In this document: in pieces, positions 55,146-64,000 of the stretch
Layout: the number at the start of each line of letters is the position of its first letter
Position numbering within the stretch: position 1 is the stretch's first letter
Assembly (NCBI RefSeq): GCF_027579695.1
Contig: NC_083577.1
Span: forward strand, 55,954,283 to 56,018,282
Direction of reading: 5' to 3'
Source of the DNA: Neoarius graeffei
Taxonomy: Eukaryota; Chordata; Actinopteri; Siluriformes; Ariidae
Length of the DNA: 64,000 nucleotides
Position numbers and translations under genes: made by a program
Notes under the pieces: generated by a model
What the model was told of the DNA's origin: nothing
Databases searched by the model: none
Seen by the model: only the letters and a program-made list of their open reading frames with translations

Positions 55146-57440
55146 CAGACACATGAAGCATTACATCACAAAAGAAACGTGCAGAGTCTAGAGAACAGAT
55201 GTTTGTGCTTTGTGGGCGAGTGTGGAAGCACAACATAAGCCATACAAAGGAAGATGATAGCAGAATTACCATCAGCCTTCAATGGGGAAGCAGGACAACA
55301 GGGAGGGGCAGATGGGATTGTGACTCTGGTTATCATGAACATGAAAAGCATTACATCTGAATATGAAAAGAGCCCATCATGTATCCTCTGAGCTTTCAGT
55401 GGGGTGCCTAGTCACCAAAACACCCCACCAAACAGGGAGGGGAGACGCATCAGATTCGCCACAGGCCATCTTGCATAGCTCCAAGCTGCACAAGGAAAAA
55501 TACATTTAAACACGCACAGTGTGCCTGAATTTGTATTCTTAAATAGGTGTGCTACTGTAATTGATGCAAAGCCTAGCATGCGGAAATCAAAAACATCTGA
55601 CATCAAAAGCAGGCAGCTGGTAAGGCTATGCCCCGAGACCTCCGCATCTGACCAGAGGCTGAAAGAGGATTTTTCTGTGGAGGATGGGGAGGTGCCTGGC
55701 ACACCCAGCAGCACCAGCTTGTAGAAGAATGACCTGTAATTTCAGTTTCCTTGCGGCAGCATTGAGGCTAAAAGCCACAACATGATTCAAATGTTGAAAA
55801 TAGCATGTCCTTCCACTGGTAGCCTTGAGAAGGTGGCAGTGTAGGGAAATAAGCAGGATCAACCAAGATGAACTTTTAGACTGGATTACAGAATACACAG
55901 TAATAAACTTTAGGGTCCATGTTTGAAAATGGTGATCTGAAGCCAAAGTGATACCAAAAAGTAATGCATGCAATTATGAACATTAAGCAAATTAAGGCAG
56001 GATAATACTGTACAGCCACACAGTAGCATAATGCTCCCGGTCTGGCCACTCTTGGGGAACAGATCTGAGGGGAGAACTCAAATAGTGATCTTAAAAAGAC
56101 CTACAGCCAAGTCTGAAGAGAGTAAGCAGTCTGAGCCCATCCTGAAACTGCAGCATGGGAGTTAATTTGTTGGCTCATCACCTGCAAAATGAAGAGCAGG
56201 GACCAGGTGCAATGCCAGTATTAACCATGTGCCACAGGACAAAGAATCAATGGGCAACCCAGTACTCACTTGAGACTTGTATTTGGCTTTAGAGCATTTG
56301 AGATTCCCTTAGCACGAGCTAGAATCTGTGGCAACAAATTGAGTAGTCTTGGCTGGGAGGGAGGGACAGATGGACAGATGCTGCACACATTTAAGGCAGG
56401 GCCAACAACTTCAGACCTGCATGAAAAATTTCCAGCCACATCCATAACTTACTCCCATCACTCTAGCCCATGGCCAGTGAAAACTATACATTGCAGCTAC
56501 TAAAACTAGATTTAAAATGTAAAGGGAAGGAACTCCTAAGATCCTTCCTCTACAGTCTGGCTTTTTGTTTCCTTCCCTCTACTGTAATAGTGGAGGACAT
56601 CACTGTCAGCTGGGCATGGTTCCAAGGGGCTATGAAACCTGACAGACTCCCCAATAGAGCTTCCAGTTTCCCTTTTGACTTTGCTGTCATAAAGGCTTTC
56701 CCACCACTGTAGGATGTGGAACCAAGGAGAAGATCAGAGAATATGGACTTCCTACAAACTCAGATTCTGGACTTTACTGTATAATTTGAGTCAGTACACT
56801 GTATAGTACATACATGCAGTACTGGTCACATATAAAGGCATTTAAAAAAACAAAAAACAATCTTTTTAATTTAAGCAGTACCAGAATACATCATTGTACG
56901 GAAGTCTGCAATATGTTGCAGTGTTTGGTGATGAAGTAGTGGCACAAGATTTGGATAGAATCATGAGACAAAAGGAGCTTTGCCCAGACTTCTGTACTCT
57001 GCAGGATTTCCGTATCGTGTTGAATGACCTGCAGGGGAAATGGAGGTGTTCCTTCTGAGATGACCAGGTGGCATTGGGAATATGATGTCGTACAGCAGAC
57101 AATGGGCTGTAAATACCACACAGGACCAAAAGGTTCAAAACCCACAAGTGCAATCAGCCAGGTGGCAGTAAACCATTCAATTATTTCCTACTGAAAAATG
57201 AAACAGTTAAAAAAAAAAAAAAAAAAAATTTAGGAGGGACAACGTGCGGTGTCCAATTTGTAAGCCTTGGGAAGCTCTTATGCAGCTTCATGTAGCAAGT
57301 AGCTACATTGTTTTATTACTTCCAATAAGCCATACCATACAAAAACAAGAGGTTTTTCCCAGCATTCCATTAGTTTAAGCCATTTAGCAGTTTCTATCCA
57401 TTTTTCCTGGCTGACATACAGGCTGCATTATTTCCAGGAA
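54135..57440. other. Upstream intron or intergenic DNA
   Basis: No exon with family resemblance. A possible AG acceptor and donor pair near 56268-56320 on the minus strand lacks a recognisable product. Confidence 0.4.
55079..55144 (+). repeat. TG then GA microsatellite
   Basis: About 55 bp of TG followed by GAGAGAGAGA. Confidence 0.95.
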
Positions 57441-57448
57441 AAATGGAC

Positions 57449-57492
57449 ATCCATCCATCCATCCATCCATCCATCCATCCATCCATCCATCC
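57449..57492 (+). repeat. ATCC tetranucleotide repeat
   Basis: About ten ATCC units at the tail-side junction of a minus-strand SINE copy. Confidence 0.95.
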
Positions 57493-57835
57493 CACTTATC
57501 AGTGTCACAGGGGGAAGCTGGAGCCAATCCCAGTTGACTTGGGGCGAGAAACAGGGTACACCCTGGGCAGGTCACCAATCTATCTCGGCCAGAGGAGGGA
57601 GGGAAATAAATAAAATGAATGAATGAATAGATCCTTTACACGCTCTCCTATGGGCAATTTAGAGTAGCCAGTTGACATAATCCACATGTCTTTGGACTGT
57701 GGAAGGAAACCCATGCAGGCACAAGGAGAATATGCAAACTCCACACAGAAAGACCCCAGTCAGTCATGAGGTTAGAACCCAGATCCCTCTTTCTATGAGG
57801 CAACAGTGCTAACCACTGCTCCACCATGCCACCCT
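57493..57835 (-). mobile_element. Diverged tRNA-derived SINE
   Basis: In reverse: GTGCTAACC, CTTTGGACTGTGGAAGGAAAC and GGGTACACCCTGGGCAGGTC, the same blocks as the SINE at 50541. It ends near CCACCATGCCACCC. Confidence 0.8.
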
Positions 57836-60551
57836 ATGTACATGCATCCAAGCTGATAAGTTTTACACTATTGGCTGGAGAGAATATGCTGTTAGTTTGA
57901 ATACAAACTTAAAACAATGGCAGGACCTGAGACACACTTGAGAAAAGCCTCCAATTCAAAACACACACACACACACACACACACACGGACAATCAGGAAG
58001 AGGAAAGCCTGAACCAGGCTTTTTTTAGCCTCTACACACTGGATGGCTACAGTATTTCCCCTGTCTGAGTCAGCTTTCCTGACTAAGGCAGGAGCTTCAT
58101 ACTGGGTGACCTGGGTGTGTGTAGTTGGCCAGCTGACCCTGAATCAGAGCTCCACATGAAGTGTTTCAGAATGACATGCAGTACAGTACCATGTACTTGA
58201 GTGATGGCTGGCCACATACACCATTCAAATTAAAGGTGTAGAAGTATGTCGGCTTGGGATAGTAGTCTTTAGTAAGGAAACACTAAAAGTAGCTCCCTAA
58301 ATAGGAGGTGTTGGTCAGCCTACTCTGTCTGGTGCAACGCATACATCAGTGTTTAAAAAAAAAAAAGTCCTGATTTGTATCATAAGACAGGATTAGAAAA
58401 ATAGATTTAATAGAAAATTGCAAAAAGTTTAGTTATACAGTATTCACAAAGAAAATGGGACCTACACATGCCAAAAGTCCACTCCTTTAGGCTGTGTAGG
58501 TAAGGATGGAGAAGGCAAAAGGAGGCACGAAGAGAACACAGTGTCTTTCAGGCTCACATTAGAGACTCTTCAAATCATAACACACCACTCAAGTATACAG
58601 GGTGTCTCTGGGGCCCAAAGGAACAATCCATTGTGTGTTCTAGTGCCCTGATGTCTCACACTGAGAACATCCTTTCTAAAATTCTATTAGGTTTTAAAGC
58701 AGACCAGATTGCCTTCGAGATGTGACATGGGGGGGGGGGGGGGGGGGGGTGTGTGTGTCACTAAATGACGATGCAGAGGCCCCCCACCCCCTACAAAGGA
58801 TGCATAGAAAAATGCCAAAAATAGGACATAACCTGACATCTCTCTGGAGGAGGAATGACCTAAATGTAACCTTTTTTGGATCTATTGCTGATGGGCATGT
58901 GACCAGGCTCTGCTAGACTACAGTTGGAGCCATTGTAGCTCATGTTTAAGGGCTGCAGGAAGGCAAAAGCAAAGAAGCAAAGCTTGTTTATCCAAACCCT
59001 CAGCGGGAAGTGAGGGAGTGGAGGAGGTCACCAGACTGGGACTGGGTCACCACTGCCTTTTCTTTACAAGAAATAAACAATATTTAAGGGATACTCTAAA
59101 ATTAAAAATAAAACGTTGCCACTAAAATGCATTTGGGTGTGGCTGAGAAGAACTAATTACTGTAGAAGAGACAGCCAAACACACACACAAAAAAAAAGTT
59201 GTCAGAAGGGTTTGTTTATTGTCTCCAATAGGCTTACTGTCAATGCTATTCTGAAGACATTAGTACTGAAACCCTGAGAAACCAGGGAAGTCAATGAACA
59301 GGAATGTAAGCAATGGAAAAAAACCCACACAGACTCAGGTCATGTTCAAGACATACAAGCCTGTGAATTCTGCAATAATCCAAACACGAGTGTAAAAACC
59401 TGATCAGTAAACTGAGGTTTATTGCTATGCTTACAAATTTATAAATGATTATATAAAAGCATCTGAAAACTAGCTTACATTTTAGATGGAAATATACATA
59501 TACAATTGATCGCATTTGAGTAAATAGCAATGCTTGGGGGAAAATAAGTGAATAACTAAAAAGGGAAAAATAAAAGACCAGGGCATGTATACCAAGCATT
59601 AACCTATGCAATTGTTTTCTGAGGTTTGTGGTGGCATACGAGCGCATCTTGTTCAGTTTTACAGCTAATATGAGCTAATTTTCCTACAGCACTTGCAATT
59701 AAGAGTGCGCCTTCTATTCACTTTGAGCCTTTCCCCTAACTGCTTCTCCTTGGACTTACAACACATGTGGAGACCAGGCCAGTGTTCTTCTAGCTGTTAG
59801 CATTCCAGCCTTATTTAGATCAAACTATAGACTGGCTGATATGGGAACAATTTGTTCCGTATTTCACGTGCAGGAGAAGTGAAGGGTGGGTGGCCTTACT
59901 CTGATAGAGATGTTGCCGTCATTATCTAGCTGGCTGAAAGTACAATCTGCACACAAGGTCCAGAGATCACTTCTCATTTGCCTACTCAAACCACTGTTTA
60001 CTGAAATGACACACCATTTCACAAGGTAACAACTATTTGAACAGATATTTGACATTAAACAATTACAATTCAGGGAATGCAAAACGAGTAGGACTTTTTG
60101 TACCCAGGTGGCTTACAAAATAATTTTAGTGGATTAAAACACATCAGTGCATTAAAGTGAAGCACAAATGTCAGAGGCTTGTGCCTGCAGCCATTTAAAG
60201 GAAGACACTAGCCAATAAAATCCTGCTGGATCAAGAGATTCTGGGAAAGCAAACAACCATACCAATTGTGTAAACAAACAGATGATAGAAAGAACGAGTG
60301 CAGTTCCTTATTGCCTCAGCTGCCTCTGGCCAATATTCACAGGCAACAGATCACCACTACTACTGTGGCGGAGTCCAATTTATCATCACGTTAAGCAGCA
60401 AAAGTGGTGTTGGGCCAAGATCAGTGAAGTTTGAATCTTTGACCTTTGCTCAGTAGGCAGCAGTACAATCCAAGATAATAACTGTTTGCTGATCAGTGCA
60501 TAGACTGTAGCATGGAGTTACAGTTTTACCACTACAATGCAAGCATGAAGA
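57836..60551. other. Upstream intron or intergenic DNA
   Basis: No gene recognised. Contains a CA tract at 57961-57986 and a G21 tract at 58729-58749. Confidence 0.4.
58729..58749 (+). repeat. G homopolymer, 21 bp, then TG
   Basis: Uninterrupted G run followed by GTGTGTGT. Confidence 0.9.
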
Positions 60552-60809
60552 TACACTCTCATAAAACAAAGTACATTATTGTACCTTTATAGTGGTACAA
60601 TGGCTCATCACTGGGGCAGTACCCTCAAGTACTTATTTGTACATTCTATATACACTGATTGGGAACATGCATGTACCTTCTTGACCCTAAAAAAAGGTAC
60701 ACATGGTGAACTTGAAGTCTAATAATGAGCCCTAGGGGATACATTAGTATAGACTGTACGTTGGGGGACAGAAATGGACTCCTACTGTACCCCAATTTCT
60801 GACAGTGTA
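60552..60809. mobile_element. Short MITE with TACACT ends
   Basis: Left TACACTCTCATAAA and right complement TACACTGTCAGAAA, with repeated GTAC-rich words inside. About 258 bp, non-coding. Confidence 0.7.
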
Positions 60810-61466
60810 GAGAAAAGAAACAGCAGGACGTACAGGGAAAACATGAAATACTGATTCCCCCCCCAAATAGAAGACATTACAGAGACTTGGTTTCAGTTAA
60901 ATAATTTACTGTAAATTAAAAAGGGGGTTAGTCAGGCCATCTAAAGCGCTGTTAAGGGTTTGGGCCTGGTCAAGTACTACAGACGTAGACATCTTGTCTG
61001 GCCTACACTTTCTGTGAAGCTTGCCTGTGCGACACATGCATCCGAGATGTGGCAGTCAGGAACCAATTCAAAGTGTGTCGCTCGCTCGCGCACATGCGCG
61101 CACACATGACTTCTCTCTCTCTCACCCCATAATTAAAGAACAAGCCTTTAATCTACATTGAATATTGTGCATGTACAGTATTTTTTTTTCCCTTGAAAAG
61201 AACAGCCAGTATCCTCCAGCGCTGCTAATGTAGTGCTGTATGAATAATGGGGGATGCACCTTTTCTGTATATGGGTGTAGAATTCGGAGGGGAATAAAAG
61301 ATCTTTTGACCCTTTCAGTATAGATTTATTTTTTTTTAAATAAAAACACACACACCCACCCACCCTTACAGGGCTTGCATTAAAAGTTGTGCTTCTCTTA
61401 AGAAGAACTTTAATTCATCACACACTTGTGAAATTCCTCTCTGCATTTAACCCACCTGAAGCAGTG

Positions 61467-61467
<1 letters not shown>

Positions 61468-61503
<36 letters not shown>
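61468..61503 (+). repeat. CA microsatellite
   Basis: About 18 CA units, ahead of a minus-strand SINE fragment. Confidence 0.95.
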
Positions 61504-61506
<3 letters not shown>

Positions 61507-61745
61507 CAATGAGCACATGCGCGGGCAGCCATGATAACAGCACCTGGGGAGCAGTTAGGAACCTCGCTCAAGGGCACCTCATATTAACCTAACCGCATAT
61601 CTTGGAACTGTGGGGGAAACCGGAGCACTTGGATGAAACCCACGCCGAGAACATGCAAACTCCCTCGCCGGCTGTTGGGCTCAAACCCAGAACCTTCTTG
61701 TCGTGAGGCGACTGTGCCAACCACTTACACCACCGTGCCGTACAG
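61504..61745 (-). mobile_element. tRNA-derived SINE fragment
   Basis: In reverse it reads GTGTAAGTGGTTGGCACAGT and GGGTTTGAGCCCAACAGCC (B-box region, one base changed from GGTTCGAG), then ACATGCAAACTCC on the plus strand. Confidence 0.8.
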
Positions 61746-61809
61746 GTATGTACAGAAACTGTTTGCAAATTCTGCATCCAACCTGTTCAAATAATATTTA
61801 AACAATCAT

Positions 61810-63400
61810 TTGCTTGTCACGTTCAGTAGTTGTACACTACATGTACGATGCACATGAAAATCAAAGGGGGAAAAAAACAAAACCTAACAGTTCTTAATTT
61901 CTATATTGAATTGCTCAACTTGGAATGAATGACAAGTGCCCTGCATGGACTGGTGGAATATAGAACACACAAAGAGAGAAGGAGGAGGTACAGTACAGTC
62001 ACCCATGGTCTAAAAATCCCCAGGTGTTCAGAGTTTATTTTTCCCCTCAAACAGAAGGGCACGTGCAGCCAGCTATGCCGCCCATGGTTTAAAGAGACTA
62101 AACGTCTAGATGGGAGGCGGACACAGTTTCGTGCCAGACTTCAAGGTTCTCCCTTTGATCTGCTGCTGGATGAACCGTGTAACTCCCCACCAGGTTAAAA
62201 CAGAAACATGTCATCCACTGATGTGTCAGCTTAAAAACAGTGAAATGTTCATGTTAACGGTGGATGTAAATTTGCTATTCTAACTGCATTACATTTCAAA
62301 TCAAGCTACTAATATAGATTTTCTACACTGCAAACTAAACACACAAGTTAACAGAGGTTAGATCTGGAGAAATGATGCAAGTGTTTCAGGGAATGAATGA
62401 ATCCAAGGTTAAGAGAGATTTCAATCCCCCAAGACTGCCATGTGTGTGGGACTGGCTGATCCATCAGCAGGGTGTGCTCTCCACACACACAAAGCCCTAA
62501 ACAATGCTGGATATCCATGTACTAGGAGAGAGAGGGGCTGAGAGTGTGCCTGGGTCACATTACCTTGTTACAAACACTGTAATACAATACTGCACTAGAG
62601 ACCTGCCCCTGTTAAGTGCAATCTGGGCATGTCACTCAAGTTGTACCAGCCACCTGGGGCAAGGCTTCATATTTGCATATTATAAACACTCCCAGTCTCT
62701 TATTCGAATTCCTTCCAATATTTAAGCTTGGTGAATTTGACTGAAAATAATTAAATGTAAAATATTTAATAACTGCAGAAGGCTGTTTTGGGGCAAAATT
62801 ACATCATGGATATGGACATACTGGCTACAGTTAATGCTCTTCTGTGAGCAGACAACATTGGTCCTAATAGCCCAGGAAGCCAGCTGCATAGTTTATGTAT
62901 TCTCTGTAGGCCTGACTTTTCTGGGTAGCAGGTGTGCTTAGGCCCCCAAGACACTGCTAAGCCCTGGTGGGACAAAGAGAGGTTCATGATTGCAGATGAG
63001 CATTAGGAATGAGACACAGATTCGCAAATGCGATGGCTCAGACAGCATCAGTCCACTTCATTTGTAAGGGATAAAATAAGGATCGAATAAATTGCAGATT
63101 GTAAGTACCTGCACTGTAAAGATGATCGCTAGATAACTGACAATAGAAAACTGATAATGGAAAATAAAAGGGGATAACGGAAATATTTTAAAAAAATATA
63201 TAGCGCGCACACACACACACCTTAAAATGTTCATTAACCAAAAGTATAAACAATTCAAAGATATTTTAATAAAGTCTAAACAGTTTAACGAGTAATTAAA
63301 AACCGTGAACTGCTTCACTTTAGTACTGCATGTTAAAGAGAAATTAAAATTAAATATTGTTAACTAAAATATTGAATTGCAATTATGCTTTGGGGTGCCC
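61810..63400. other. Upstream intron or intergenic DNA
   Basis: No gene recognised; short ORFs only. Confidence 0.4.
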
Positions 63401-63593
63401 ATAGGTGTGAATGGTTGTTTGTCTCGGGGCTATCCCTACAATAGATTGGAGGCCTCCCACTGACGTCACCGGAAACCGGAAGTAAACAAACCCTGCGCCA
63501 TATTGGAAGACCAACAAACTCATGATTAGGGGGAAATAACGGCAGCGCGCGGAATTTAAACCCACGAGGCACTTGAGTCATCATAAACCTACA

Positions 63594-63752
63594 ATGGTAA
63601 ACTTTTGTGCTGTGTTAGGGTGTTCCAACAAAGCTGATGGGAAAGGTGAAAAGAAGTCTTTCTACAGAATACCAGCTGTGATTGAGACACAAGCAAACCA
63701 AGGAGCTTTCTGCCAGGAGACAGAGAATAAGTGCATTACTGAGTGTCTGTGA
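63594..63752 (+). pseudogene. THAP-domain N-terminal fragment
   Basis: MVNFCAVLGCSNKADGKGEK then KSFYRIPAVIETQANQ, followed by unrelated residues and a stop. CxxxxC and FYRIP are THAP landmarks; the Trp, CSxHF and AVP parts are missing. GC-rich promoter-like DNA (GACGTCACCGGAAACCGGAA) lies 130 bp upstream. It is probably broken by the element that starts before 63879. Confidence 0.6.
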
Positions 63753-63878
63753 GCAAAGGAGAGCCTGAACGTTGCAACCTCCCTATTGGCTGTTTGTAAA
63801 AATGTATCAATTGTTGCCCTTCATCGCGGACTTGAGAGACGAGACCTGACGAGTTAGTTCGTTGGTAGCAGAACAAAA

Positions 63879-64000
63879 ATGTCTGGACACAAATCGGGTT
63901 TTCAGAAAAGGAAAGAAAATAAACGCAGGGTCGAAAATACGAAAAAGGAGGCAGAAAAAGCAAAACGAGTTAAGGTAGGACAAATGGTTACTTTTTTGAG
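63879..64000 (+). CDS. Start of a transposon-type ORF, runs off right edge
   Basis: MSGHKSGFQKRKENKRRVEN then TKKEAEKAKRVK, very basic. I recall this N-terminus from fish hAT-derived proteins annotated as zinc finger MYM-type 1-like. A possible donor AAG|GTAGGA follows at about 63974. Only the first ~40 residues are present, so the assignment rests on memory of the N-terminus. Confidence 0.5.
   Translation, partial: MSGHKSGFQKRKENKRRVENTKKEAEKAKRVKVGQMVTFL

Noticed and set aside
54879..55272. ORFs spanning the TG microsatellite
   Set aside because: Dipeptide repeats produced by the microsatellite.
56268..56330. Upstream non-coding or 5' exon of myo1b
   Set aside because: AG and GT signals are present, but the product is not recognisable and transcription evidence is needed.

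Overview
The window is fish (teleost) genomic DNA. It is intron-rich and AT-rich, has many dinucleotide microsatellites, and carries repeat families typical of teleosts: several Tc1-like transposons, an L2-type LINE 3' end, a LINE reverse transcriptase, tRNA-derived SINEs and short inverted-repeat DNA elements. I cannot name the species or order from sequence alone.

One host gene accounts for nearly all of the conserved coding sequence: an unconventional class I myosin, best matched to myo1b, on the minus strand. I assembled 29 coding exons from 51819 down to 11292. All junctions keep frame without an internal stop, giving 1084 codons plus TAA. They run from just upstream of the P-loop (GESGAGKT), through switch I, switch II and an IQ-repeat lever arm, to the TH1 tail. 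The roughly 80 N-terminal residues are missing and must lie beyond the right edge, because 51820-64000 holds no recognisable exon.

Region by region. 1-2600: a LINE reverse transcriptase tail open to the left edge, and an L2-like 3' end with a target duplication. 3390-8455: three different Tc1-like transposons separated only by TA/CA microsatellites, then a small palindromic MITE. 8455-11291: mostly unique sequence that probably contains the myo1b 3' UTR, plus one unexplained ORF. 11292-51819: myo1b exons, with transposons in the introns. These include degraded Tc1 elements (17.9-19.5 kb, 26.0-26.5 kb, 28.9-31.1 kb), a Kolobok-like element with TTAA duplications (40.2-41.5 kb), an ISL2EU-like element with AT duplications and two convergent gene remnants (48.2-50.1 kb), and SINEs containing nested MITEs (35.7-36.7 kb and 50.5-51.6 kb). 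51820-64000: upstream intron with a Harbinger-like element broken by a solo LTR, a repeat with an iterated internal motif, and, at the right edge, a THAP fragment followed by the start of a second transposon ORF.

The most informative biological points are: a lever arm with seven potential IQ motifs encoded partly by a tandem run of interchangeable 87-bp phase-0 exons, one of which has a T/G homopolymer in place of its acceptor tract; a GC-AG intron in the motor domain; and at least four independent THAP-domain fragments. No RNA genes, CRISPR arrays or bacterial-type operons were seen.
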